Source: Toxoplasma gondii ME49 (Eukaryota > Apicomplexa > Conoidasida > Eucoccidiorida > Sarcocystidae). From it: a stretch of 64,000 nucleotides of DNA. The translations under genes and the position numbers were made by a program. The stretch is taken from assembly GCF_000006565.2 (NCBI RefSeq), contig NC_031477.1, positions 1,210,043 through 1,274,042 of the forward strand, given 5' to 3'. Of the stretch, positions 1 to 9,919 are shown piece by piece. The notes under the pieces are model-generated. The model searched no databases. It was given only the letters and a program-made list of their open reading frames with translations, and was not told the DNA's origin. Numbering within the stretch: position 1 is the first letter of the stretch; each line of letters starts with the position of its first letter.

Positions 1-252
1 ACGGGCTGCAAGAAGTTACGGATGATGCTACCTGTTTTTCGATTTACTTATCTGCATGCCAGGTGCTTCACCAAATCGATTGGTTTTTCTCCTGGATACC
101 CCTAGTGGGTAGCGCGACTGCGCCGGTTGAGAGACCCACTCGAGTTGGGGAAGCTGCCTAGCTGCCATCGAAGGGACGAAGCAGCCCGGCTTGTAATGAA
201 CTGACTGCCGACACCGATGAGTAGTTGTTTTCTTCCCCTTGAATGTGCTAAC

Positions 253-290
253 TTATATAGGGACTCAGCACTCTTTCCGCCCTCCACACA
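253..290 (+). promoter_or_regulatory. Conserved 5' flank of family gene A with TTATATAG element
   Basis: A TTATATAG word followed by GGACTCAGCAC and a pyrimidine-rich stretch lies about 105 bases before the start codon. The same block is kept almost unchanged before copies B (TTATATAG at 3564) and C (6837). This is conservation between duplicates, so a promoter or 5' UTR role is inference. In Toxoplasma most promoters lack a classical TATA box. Confidence 0.35.
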
Positions 291-364
291 CACTAGGCGC
301 AAATAACAAGGTTATTGTGTTTCGGGTGTATTTCAAATCTTGCGTTGACTGTTTTCTAGTCAAG

Positions 365-1393
365 ATGGCGTCGGCGCCGGTCCGCGTTGTCTGCCTGGCT
401 GTTCTCATGGCCTCTATCCGACACTGCGCCACCTCTGAGATAAGTGACACTTTGATAAAGACGGATTTCTCGATCACAATCCCCAAAGAGGGACTTCAGG
501 CGCACGTTGAGAAAATCTTTCACCTCGGGCCATCTCAGACTCTAGGTGTGTTCGACTTCTCCAACAGTGCGAGTTACTTGCCGGCAAGCCCCGCCACCGA
601 GACCGGAAAAAGGTCGTCGGATCAGGTCGGCAGCAGTGCTTTTGCGTTTGAGAACGGTAAGTGCAACTTCGACAGAGTCATCGGGTACAACCAACTCTTC
701 CCCGGATACGAGACACCCCTGTGGGTTCGTGCTTCCTCTCCAGCGAACTCGGACGAGGAGGGGTCGACAGAGGTGACGACGTACAAGTTTACGAATCCTC
801 CCGAAGAGAACTTGTATGGAAGGGTCAGTTTCTGCATACGTTTCAATACTGTCGGGGCCACTGAAGAATCAGACGGCACTTCAGTGACAACACAGAGGCC
901 TACTTCTGGATCCAGTGAATCACAAACCGAAAACCCGCAGACATCCCCCGGAGAATCGACAGAGCAAGATGGGCAAACGCCGTCTCCGGCCCCTCCCAGC
1001 GGTGGCCCAGATAACAACAACTCCGACCCTTCAAGCGGCAGTGAAGATAACGACGGTGTGAATCAAAATGGAGAAGATGGCCAATCAGAAGGAGACGCAG
1101 GCGAAACCGAATCCAGTGTGCCAGGTACATTGAACAATCATGTCGCAAGTGAAATTTCGGAAGCTCAGATCAAATCAACAGCACTATCTTCAGGCGCAAC
1201 TCCGGGTTATGACGCGGTTCCAGGTCAGGAAGGCGTACAGACGAGGAGGCTGTCAGAACAGAGCGAGACAAAAGACCCATTCTACTTAACTATTGTGGTA
1301 CACTCCGCTGCTTGGGGCCTCGTCAGCAACGCGACTGCACTCTGGGTTTCTCTTTGTGTCATGGTAGCCACTTTGCTGCAGACCGTCTGGTGA
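365..1393 (+). CDS. Tandem secreted family protein, copy A (342 aa)
   Basis: Single-exon gene. I chose the ATG at 365, in the context AAGATGG, over the in-frame ATG at 239 because it puts a clean signal peptide first (residues 1-24, ending near CATS). Residues 25-155 form a conserved region with two cysteines (in GKCNFDRVIG and VSFCIRF). Residues 160-290 are S/T/P/E/D/G-rich and look mucin-like or disordered. RRLSE at 294-298 matches the TEXEL consensus RRLxx cleaved by the Golgi protease ASP5. A hydrophobic tail of about 30 residues follows and ends the protein, so it is either a GPI signal or a membrane anchor. No enzyme signature is visible. It may belong to one of the lineage-specific T. 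gondii protein families (family A-like), but I cannot name it firmly. Confidence 0.8.
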   Translation: MASAPVRVVCLAVLMASIRHCATSEISDTLIKTDFSITIPKEGLQAHVEKIFHLGPSQTLGVFDFSNSASYLPASPATETGKRSSDQVGSSAFAFENGKCNFDRVIGYNQLFPGYETPLWVRASSPANSDEEGSTEVTTYKFTNPPEENLYGRVSFCIRFNTVGATEESDGTSVTTQRPTSGSSESQTENPQTSPGESTEQDGQTPSPAPPSGGPDNNNSDPSSGSEDNDGVNQNGEDGQSEGDAGETESSVPGTLNNHVASEISEAQIKSTALSSGATPGYDAVPGQEGVQTRRLSEQSETKDPFYLTIVVHSAAWGLVSNATALWVSLCVMVATLLQTVW

Positions 1394-3318
1394 AGTAAGA
1401 AGGAGGTAGCCAGCTAGGTGTAAGCTGATCGTCAAGGGCAGACCGGAGGACAAGGAAACAACACGAACAACTTCACAGAACCTGAGTCTCGTAATCTTGA
1501 CAGTTGTAATGAATCAGAGTTTACTACGAAGACGTCGAACGCAACTCTGCAACGCTGGACTAAAGGTGGTGAATTGGGTAGTAAGCCACCACGCGTCCAG
1601 GCCATGTACAGATCACTGCTGGTTACGACTCAAACACCCAGACTCGCACACCGATGTATGGAACATAGTCACGCAGGCGCACATCATGGCGATACGATAA
1701 CACTCTTCAGACGAGGGCTGTAAAGAAACTCCGGCACGGTGACAGCTGAAAAGAGGCGCGCTGCGGTCCTGAATATTAGTGTGATCCCACAAGGCACACG
1801 AAGCAAAAGTCGGTCACGTTACGCGATACGTGCACCATTCAGTAAACAGAAATACCCCTGCATCTTCCCACAATTCATGGTAGCCGAGAATACGGTAAAC
1901 GTCACTCTCAGCTTCTCTGTGAGTCATGCATCTTGTGTGTGCGTGAGACGGTTCCTAGAGATCACTGGAAGCGCCGGCGAAGATTCAGCCTCATCAGCAC
2001 TAGATTGCACATGCGTTTCTGTGACATGTCCTATTCAACACTCTGTCATGGCACGACGCGGGGGGACTCCGGTGGTGGCAACTGGACTCACGTCAGACAC
2101 GTTGTATCTTAGATAGCGCTGTGCTGCGTCGGACGGCAACGCGCCAGCAACTGCAGAGTGACAGCCCAGAGTGGCGCGTCCACAGCTGCGCCAATCACGT
2201 ACGACAACCGGTGTGCGAAGATGATTGTCTTTCCGTTTTTGGCACCCCTGCACAGAACAGCATTTGCCCCGAGTAAAGCCGAAGACCAAATGCAAGGAAA
2301 GGAGACAAATAGCGCATGTGTATTTGTTCAACTAGCCTCAACGGGTCTCCCCACTGCTCTGGATGTTCAGCCACGGAGTCACGTTGTTCCCAGAGTCGCG
2401 TAGACTGTGGAAAGCTACTCACCTGATGTACTTCCGGAATATCGAGAAATGTCTAGCCCCCATCCCACCTCATATTCATGAGGTTCTTCTAGCTGCGTCC
2501 GCGTTGCGACTATATTTGAGGCGAAGCGACGACCGTTTTACTCAGTGTGAGCTAGTAACAAGCTTAATGCGAGCTGGTAAATAGATCCCTGCTACCCACC
2601 GGCATTTACTATGATTGGTTTAGAACCGAGCAGCATTTGAGTCACGCGGTCGGCCCACTCACATGCTTGACTTGGGCTCAGACACAGAAAGAGCGACCAC
2701 ACTGAATGAGAGTGGAGACACACCCTTACCATCAAGACATCTCGTAAACCAGTCTGTGCAACTTCCACTGGTTGCCTAGAGCCCATGCAGGAGCAGCAAC
2801 ATCAAGAATCTCCCAATGCGGCGTATTTGGGTCACTGTTCAATAAAGACCAGTTTTCCGGTACGCCAATGTCACTTCAAATGCCCCTCAAATCCTAGCAT
2901 TATGTGCATTACCCCTATATTAGTGGCAAAATTCACCTCTGGTAGTTCAAGCAAGATCAAAGTCCAGTTGGATGTCCCTGAATGACTGTCCTACGACTTC
3001 CGAGTACTGTCACCACGTCCGAAGAGAGACGAATGCGAAGCAACGGCATCTCAGCGGTTTAAAAAGCCACATTCTATCCTGTTCCACCCTAATCTCTGTG
3101 TCTTTTGGCAGTACGGTCTTATTTAATAGTGGGGTCTGCCGAGGTGCAAGAATATCAGCAAGACTTGCTTGAATTCTGCCTAGTCCGCCACGGGTTTTGC
3201 CCTGCGCCTGGACTGGCACGGCCGACACGGTGGGACAACCTAGCCTGGCATCGACTCGAGCAGAATGAGTCAGCTCACTCGCTGTGCATCTTGACAGAGA
3301 TTTTCCTGAAGCTCTATA
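1394..3318. other. Spacer between family copies A and B
   Basis: Up to about 2129 this matches the sequence downstream of copy B and probably includes 3' UTR. From about 2130 to 3318 it is unique in the window. No reading frame here has support from composition, splice signals or similarity. It ends where copy-A-like 5' flank resumes as copy B. Confidence 0.6.
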
Positions 3319-3563
3319 CGGCTGCAAGAGTTACGGATGATGCTACCTGTTTTTCGATTTACTTATCTGCATGCCAGGTGCTTCACCAAATCGATTGGTT
3401 TTTCTCCTGGATACCCCTAGTGGGTAGCGCGACTGCGCCGGTTGAGAAACCCACTCGAGTTGGGGAAGCTGCCTAGCTGCCATCGAAGGGACGAAGCAGC
3501 CCGGCTTGTAATGAACTGCCGACATCGATGAGTAGTTGTTTTCTTCCCCTTGAATGTGCTAAC

Positions 3564-3601
3564 TTATATAGGGACTCAGCACTCTTTCCGCCCTCCACAC
3601 A
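3564..3601 (+). promoter_or_regulatory. Conserved 5' flank of family gene B
   Basis: Same TTATATAG-GGACTCAGCAC block as before copies A and C, with the same distance to the start codon. The regulatory role is inferred from conservation only. Confidence 0.3.
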
Positions 3602-3675
3602 CACTAGGCGCAAATAACAAGGTTATTGTGTTTCGGGTGTATTTCAAATCTTGCGTTGACTGTTTTCTAGTCAAG

Positions 3676-4616
3676 ATGGCGTTGGCGCCGGTCCGCGTTG
3701 TCTGCCTGGCTGTTCTCATGGCCTCTATCCGACACTGCGCCACCTCTGAGATAAGTGACACTTTGATAAAGACGGATTTCTCGATCACAATCCCCAAAGA
3801 GGGACTTCAGGCGAACGTTGAGAAAATCTTTCACCTCGGGCCATCTCAGACTCTAGGTGTGTTCGACTTCTCCAACAGTGCGAGTTACTTGCCGGCAAGC
3901 CCCGCCACCGAGACCGGAAAAAGGTCGTCGGATCAGGTCGGCAGCAGTGCTTTTGCGTTTGAGAACGGTAAGTGCAACTTCGACAGAGTCATCGGGTACA
4001 ACCAACTCTTCCCCGGATACGAGACACCCCTGTGGGTTCGTGCTTCCTCTCCAGCGAACTCGGACGAGGAGGGGTCGACAGAGGTGACGACGTACAAGTT
4101 TACGAATCCTCCCGAAGAGAACTTGTATGGGAAGGGTCAGTTTCTGCATACGTTTCCAGACTGNNNNNNNNNNNNNNNNNNNNNNNNNNNNNNNNNNNNN
4201 NNNNNNNNNNNNNNNNNNNNNNNNNNNNNNNNNNNNNNNNNNNNNNNNNNNNNNNNNNNNNNNNNNNNNNNNNNNNNNNNNNNNNNNNNNNNNNNNNNNN
4301 NNNNNNNNNNNNNNNNNNNNNNNNNNNNNNNNNNNNNNNNNNNNNNNNNNNNNNNNNNNNNNNNNNNNNNNNNNNNNNNNNNNNNNNNNNNNNNNNNNNN
4401 NNNNNNNNNNNNNNNNNNNNNNNNNNNNNNNNNNNNNNNNNNNNNNNNNNNNNNNNNNNNNNNNNNNNNNNNNNNNNNNNNNNNNNNNNNNNNNNNNNNN
4501 NNNNNNNNNNNNNNNNNNNNNNNNNNNACTCCGCTGCTTGGGGCCTCGTCAGCAACGCGACTGCACTCTGGGTTTCTCTTTGCCTTTGGTAGCCACTTTG
4601 CTGCAGACCGTCTGGT
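3676..4616 (+). pseudogene. Tandem secreted family gene, copy B, interrupted by gap and frameshifted at both gap edges
   Basis: The first 150 or so codons match copy A almost exactly (one change is A3L). At 4125-4135 an extra G gives ATGGGAAGGG where copy A has ATGGAAGGG, which breaks the frame just before the second conserved cysteine. N run from 4164 to 4527. Beyond it, the C-terminal tail has 16 bases (TTTGCCTTTGGTAGCC) where copy A has 17, a second break. Both faults sit within about 50 bases of the gap edges, where read quality is usually poor, so this may be an intact gene with assembly errors. The middle region is unknown. Confidence 0.6.
4164..4527. other. Assembly gap (364 N)
   Basis: Run of N inside copy B of the tandem family. 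Copy A has 449 bases over the same span, so the gap length is probably an estimate. Confidence 0.99.
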
Positions 4617-5356
4617 GAAGTACGTAGGAGGTAGCCAGCTAGGTGTAAGCTGATCGTCAAGGGCAGACCGGAGGACAAGGAAACAACACGAACAACTTCA
4701 CAGAACCTGAGTCTCGTATTATTGACAGTTGTAATGAATCAGAGTTTAATACGAAGATGTCGAATGCAACTCCTCAACGCTGGACTAAAGGTGGTGAATT
4801 GGGTAGTAAGCCACCACGCGTCCAGGCCATGTACAGATCACTGCTGGTTACGACTCAAACACCCAGACTCGCACACCGATGTATGGAACATAGTCACGCA
4901 GGCGCACATCATGGCGATACGATAACACTCTTCAGACGAGGGCCGTAAAGAAACTCCGGCACGGTGACAGCTGAAAACAGGCACGCTGCGTTCCTGAATA
5001 TTAGTGTGATCCCACAAGGCACACGAAGCAAAAGTCGGTCACGTTACGCGATACGTGCACCATTCAGTAAACAGAAATACCCCTGCGTCTCCCACCAGTC
5101 ATGGTAGCCGAGAATACGGTAAACGTCACTCTCAGCTTCTCTGTGAGTCATGCGTCGTTTTTGTGCGTGAGACGGTTCCTAGAGATCTCTGGAACCGCCG
5201 GCGAAGATTCAGCCTCATCAGCACTAGATTGCACATGCGTTTCTGTGACATGTCCTATTCAACACTCTGTCATGGCACGACGCGGGGGGAGTCCGGTGGT
5301 GGCAACTGGACTCACTTCAGACACGTTGTATAATAGATAGCGCTGTGCTGCATCGG

Positions 5357-5948
5357 CCAGTAGATCTATGGGCTGGTGCCCTTGGCTTTGCTATTCTGTT
5401 TACTCTAGGAGGTACAAAAGGTGTGGTCCTGGGTAGTGCAGGTTTTCCGCTACTGCTTGGACTGTGTATCGTGTCCTTACAGTAGTACTATCAAGCCTCG
5501 CCTCTCAAATGGGTTTCAAGGGAAACATAGAGTTCTCATGCTTGATCGGCGTCCAACCGCAACTACAAGCTGGACTACTGGATCAGATTTTGAATGTCTT
5601 TGTTTACTGGATACAAGTTCATTCCTTTATTATTTATCTCAGTCAGAGTCAGGTTTGATATTCTGAACCACCCGATCTAGAACGACGATGTCTTTTTGTC
5701 ATTATATAAATCTCGTAATGCTTATCAAGGCCCTTGTATCTATTTAGCTCATTGCGTAGTTAGCATCCCCTCGGGCACACCTTATCTTTCATCGGTGTGC
5801 ACTAAGTCTAAACGCATGTTACAATTTCGTTTCCTCCTGGAAGCGATACCTTTAGTATATACAGCAAGGGAAAACGACAAGTCAGAGAGACAGAAAACAA
5901 ACTGTCTCCAGACCTTCTTACGCAGCTCACGTGCTACACCTGACGGGG
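5357..5948. other. Non-coding spacer before the second gap
   Basis: This is more AT-rich than the flanking genes and is not shared with the copy A spacer. No supported gene. It runs directly into the second N run. Confidence 0.5.
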
Positions 5949-6809
5949 NNNNNNNNNNNNNNNNNNNNNNNNNNNNNNNNNNNNNNNNNNNNNNNNNNNN
6001 NNNNNNNNNNNNNNNNNNNNNNNNNNNNNNNNNNNNNNNNNNNNNNNNNNNNNNNNNNNNNNNNNNNNNNNNNNNNNNNNNNNNNNNNNNNNNNNNNNNN
6101 NNNNNNNNNNNNNNNNNNNNNNNNNNNNNNNNNNNNNNNNNNNNNNNNNNNNNNNNNNNNNNNNNNNNNNNNNNNNNNNNNNNNNNNNNNNNNNNNNNNN
6201 NNNNNNNNNNNNNNNNNNNNNNNNNNNNNNNNNNNNNNNNNNNNNNNNNNNNNNNNNNNNNNNNNNNNNNNNNNNNNNNNNNNNNNNNNNNNNNNNNNNN
6301 NNNNNNNNNNNNNNNNNNNNNNNNNNNNNNNNNNNNNNNNNNNNNNNNNNNNNNNNNNNNNNNNNNNNNNNNNNNNNNNNNNNNNNNNNNNNNNNNNNNN
6401 NNNNNNNNNNNNNNNNNNNNNNNNNNNNNNNNNNNNNNNNNNNNNNNNNNNNNNNNNNNNNNNNNNNNNNNNNNNNNNNNNNNNNNNNNNNNNNNNNNNN
6501 NNNNNNNNNNNNNNNNNNNNNNNNNNNNNNNNNNNNNNNNNNNNNNNNNNNNNNNNNNNNNNNNNNNNNNNNNNNNNNNNNNNNNNNNNNNNNNNNNNNN
6601 NNNNNNNNNNNNNNNNNNNNNNNNNNNNNNNNNNNNNNNNNNNNNNNNNNNNNNNNNNNNNNNNNNNNNNNNNNNNNNNNNNNNNNNNNNNNNNNNNNNN
6701 NNNNNNNNNNNNNNNNNNNNNNNNNNNNNNNNNNNNNNNNNNNNNNNNNNNNNNNNNNNNNNNNNNNNNNNNNNNNNNNNNNNNNNNNNNNNNNNNNNNN
6801 NNNNNNNNN
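5949..6809. other. Assembly gap (861 N)
   Basis: Run of N just before copy C. It ends inside the shared 5' flank of the family, so the missing part is expected to hold the left side of the copy C unit. Extra family copies could be collapsed here. Confidence 0.99.
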
Positions 6810-6836
6810 TGTTTTCTTCCCCTTGAATGTGCTAAC

Positions 6837-6874
6837 TTATATAGGGACTCAGCACTATTTCCGCCCTCCACACA
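6837..6874 (+). promoter_or_regulatory. Conserved 5' flank of family gene C
   Basis: TTATATAG at 6837-6844, then GGACTCAGCAC and a pyrimidine-rich stretch, as in copies A and B. The role is inferred from conservation. Confidence 0.3.
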
Positions 6875-6947
6875 CACTAGGCGCAAATAACAAGGTTATT
6901 GTGTTTCGGGTGTATTTCAATCTTGCGTTGACTGTTTTCTAGTCAAG

Positions 6948-8189
6948 ATGGCGTCGGCGCCGTTCCGCGTTGTTTGCCTGGCTGTTCTCATGGCCTCTAT
7001 CCGACACTGCGCCACCTCTGAGATAAGTGACACTTTGATAAAGACGGATTTCTCGATCACAATCCCCAAAGAGGGACTTCAGGCGAACGTTGAGAAAATC
7101 TTTCACCTCGGGCCATCTCAGACTCTAGGTGTGTTCGACTTCTCCAACAGTGCGAGTTACTTGCCGGCAAGCCCCGCCACCGAGACCGGAAAAAGGTCGT
7201 CGGATCAGGTCGGCAGCAGTGCTTTTGCGTTTGAGAACGGTAAGTGCAACTTCGACAGAGTCATCGGGTACAACCAACTCTTCCCCGGATACGAGACACC
7301 CCTGCGGGTTCGTGCTTCCTCTTCAGCGAACTCGGACGGGGTCGATTCGACACAGGTGACGACGTACATGTTTACGAATCCTCCAGAAGAGAAGTTGTAT
7401 GGAAGGGTTAGTTTTTGTGTTCGCTTCAAAACAGTTAGACCGCCTACAGGCTCGGAGGGAAGTTCGACGTCAACCACGAAGCCGACCACTGTAGCGCCTC
7501 AACTGGAAACTGAAGAGCCGGCGGAACAACATGAGGCGGAGGGCGAGAGCACAGACCCGGTGACGCCTGGTAGCACACCTACACCACCCTCTGCCGAGCC
7601 CGAGCAAGAGGGGAACCAAGCGGATGGAGGCGCCGACACCCACCGCCCAGGAAACGGCGGGACCGGCCAAGAGTCTCCAGACGGCGAAGATCATGAGAAC
7701 CCTGCCGCCGGCAAACCCCAACCTGAAGTTGAATCACAACACAAACAGCAGAATGATGTTGTCGAAGACCTGCAGAATGCGGACAACAGCTCCCAAACGT
7801 CGCCCTCTGGCGGTAGCAGTTCAGGTAATCCACACGGCAATGTCGAGATTCCAGGCACACCTGGATCCGGAGTCGTGAGAGGAGAAGCTTCAGAGCAACA
7901 CGATCATGGAGATTCCAGATTGCAAACAGACAAAGAGACTCTGGGAAACGACAAGGGATCGCTCGAGGCCGAGGAACCTTCCGCAGCTGTGTCACCAGTT
8001 CCCACTGAGGCTGATGTTCATCATGGTGATAACGTACACTCGCGAAGGCTGGCAGAACAAGACGAGACAGAAGACACCGTCTATTTAACGGTTGTACTGC
8101 ACTCTGCTGCTCGGTCCTTCACCACTGTCACGGCTTTACTCTTGGCTGCTTTGTCTGTCATGGCAACTGCCCTGCTGGATGCCTTTTAG
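6948..8189 (+). CDS. Tandem secreted family protein, copy C (413 aa)
   Basis: Third member, intact and without gaps. The signal peptide and the first 120 or so residues are almost identical to copies A and B. Scattered changes then appear (SSANSDGVDSTQ for SPANSDEEGSTE). After the second conserved cysteine (VSFCVRFKT) the sequence is unrelated to copy A in detail: a longer S/T/P/E/Q/H-rich segment of about 200 residues. RRLAE at 366-370 (8043-8057) is an exact TEXEL-type motif in the place where copy A has RRLSE. It is followed by YLTVVLHSAAR, shared with copy A, and a hydrophobic C-terminus. A secreted, mucin-like, membrane- or GPI-anchored product processed by ASP5 is inference; the topology is visible. 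Confidence 0.82.
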   Translation: MASAPFRVVCLAVLMASIRHCATSEISDTLIKTDFSITIPKEGLQANVEKIFHLGPSQTLGVFDFSNSASYLPASPATETGKRSSDQVGSSAFAFENGKCNFDRVIGYNQLFPGYETPLRVRASSSANSDGVDSTQVTTYMFTNPPEEKLYGRVSFCVRFKTVRPPTGSEGSSTSTTKPTTVAPQLETEEPAEQHEAEGESTDPVTPGSTPTPPSAEPEQEGNQADGGADTHRPGNGGTGQESPDGEDHENPAAGKPQPEVESQHKQQNDVVEDLQNADNSSQTSPSGGSSSGNPHGNVEIPGTPGSGVVRGEASEQHDHGDSRLQTDKETLGNDKGSLEAEEPSAAVSPVPTEADVHHGDNVHSRRLAEQDETEDTVYLTVVLHSAARSFTTVTALLLAALSVMATALLDAF

Positions 8190-9919
8190 GTGGGGGGATC
8201 TGCAGTGTCGGGTCGGTGTGCGCGGCTCCTGACGGACAGAAAACACACGTGAAACAACGGAGACAGGTTTCGAAACGGACGAAGGGAATGGACTGGCAAT
8301 TCCTTCGTGGAGCCTTCGACTACCCTTTGTTACAACTTACAAGAAACCCTCTCTTCAGCGAATTTAGAGATCGGAGTAGGATTTTGTTCAGAGATACGGT
8401 CTCGAAACGACCCTCGTGTTTATCTCTTTGTATCGAAGGAATGGAGGACTCCTAGCAATTCAGAAAGCATTGAGAATTTGTGTAATTCATTGCTGTGGAT
8501 GGCTCGAGTGACGAGATTGAAATATCCCAGCGTGAGGTTGTGTCAGAGCTTCCAAACACCAATTCCTACTTCGGCGAGCACCCCCGAGGAAAAACAAGCC
8601 ACCTCGACAGCTACTCTGAGGGAACCGATCTTCACTATTCGCCGTCGAGAAGAATACAAGACTGCGAAAGGGACTATCTTGTTGTTAACCTGATTACGAA
8701 ACCATAAAGTACTTGAAAGCATTTAAAGTTGCTTTGAATAAATTTTCTCTAGTAATTCCTACCGTCACATCTTTTGTATTTCCCTCGACACTTCGGCTTC
8801 CGCTGCTTCAGTGAAACAGGGACGACGGTACATCTCTGTTTAAAAGCTGCGCTTTTTCAGTCATCCTCTCCACCAAACCTACTTCGTCTCTTTGCAAATA
8901 CCCACAGACTTTTTCGCATCGTTTGTCCACTTCCTCCTCAGTCTCTCGCCCCCATTTTCTTCTCAGCGACTTCCCTACAGAACACTTCCGTCACACACGC
9001 GACCAGTTGAGCAGCTGAGCCTTCCGTCATTCTCTCCAGTGTGAAGCGATTTTGCGGCAAACAGATTGGCGTCACCGCAGTGATCGAAAAGCTTTCCTGA
9101 GTCGCTCCTCAGACTTGGTTGTGTCGGCATAACCCTGTCGTCTCATGTACACCAGTGTGCCCTTTGCTTCGCAGACGCATTTAACATGTACCTATATCAG
9201 ATGTATGTGATCTCCCGCTACACTGAGCAAGGCCATCATCGAGATGCCGTCTGTGTTCGCCAGGCGACTTTTGTTTACAACACAAGAAACAACTTGCCTG
9301 GGCGACTTAACAGAGCAATCTGTCCGTGCTTCCATTGTGGTCAGCACCGCTGCACTGACGATGGCAATTTCTGAGACAGATTACATCGACTGCCATTGCA
9401 TGCGCCAACTCCTGTACGCCCGCGATGATCGGCACTACTCCGAATATTTGTCGCGTTAGCTACGGTTCTCGATTCGCGCATTCAGATTTCCAGTTCCGAC
9501 TCCTCTGCGTAGCTGCTGCAAGAACAGCCCCTGTGTGCGGTAACCCTAGGCCTTTTTGTTCGACGTCTGTCAAAATGTCGTCGAATCCATTCGAACACAA
9601 GGTTGTGCGGTGCATCATCCTGGTGCATTTATTCACATCTACGTAAATAACACAAGTCATTCTTTGCATACACCTGACCAGGTGAAGCATGCAAAATACA
9701 GACATGTGCATGCCAGCCTGTCTATGAACATGCGTCCAGAACAGAAATACGCTCCGGTCGCAGGGAAACGAAATACCTTCTGTCTTGTTCTATCGTTCTC
9801 CCTTCCTCTTCCTCTCACCGCCTCTGCGTTTTCTCTCTCTACTCTTCATTTGTTTTGACCTCCGGACTGGCCCCGAGTGCACTCGACGTATGTTGCGCGG
9901 TCTGCCCTGCGTCGCGAGT
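8190..9919. other. Intergenic region, no supported gene
   Basis: Lies between convergent genes (family copy C on + and the glycosyltransferase on -). It should contain both 3' UTRs; AATAAA occurs near 8738. Short open frames on both strands show no signal peptide, domain or splice support. Confidence 0.6.

Larger units (their letters stand above)
1..2129 (+). repeat. Tandem duplication block, copy A (5' side cut by window start)
   Basis: This block is nearly identical to 3319-5356 and holds the 5' flank, the family gene and about 730 bases of downstream sequence. The offset between the copies is 3311 on the 5' side and 3225 on the 3' side, because the gap in copy B is 364 N where copy A has 449 bases. 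Similarity reaches the first base of the window, so the true left border is unseen. On the right, the copies part just after the shared word CGCTGTGCTGC near 2129. Confidence 0.9.
3319..5356 (+). repeat. Tandem duplication block, copy B
   Basis: Second copy of the block at 1-2129, with scattered single-base differences and a sequencing gap inside the gene. The flanks match copy A on both sides of the gap, so this is a whole-gene duplication with its flanks, not a coding-only copy. Matching stops near 5356, where the sequence turns to an unrelated stretch starting CATCGGCCAG. Confidence 0.9.

Noticed and set aside
239..364. Upstream in-frame ATG of family copy A, adding 42 residues
   Set aside because: The extension would bury the signal peptide. 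The ATG at 365 has the better context and the same position in all three copies.
5696..6890. Long frames across the N run
   Set aside because: They consist mostly of unknown bases; the open reading is an artefact of the gap.
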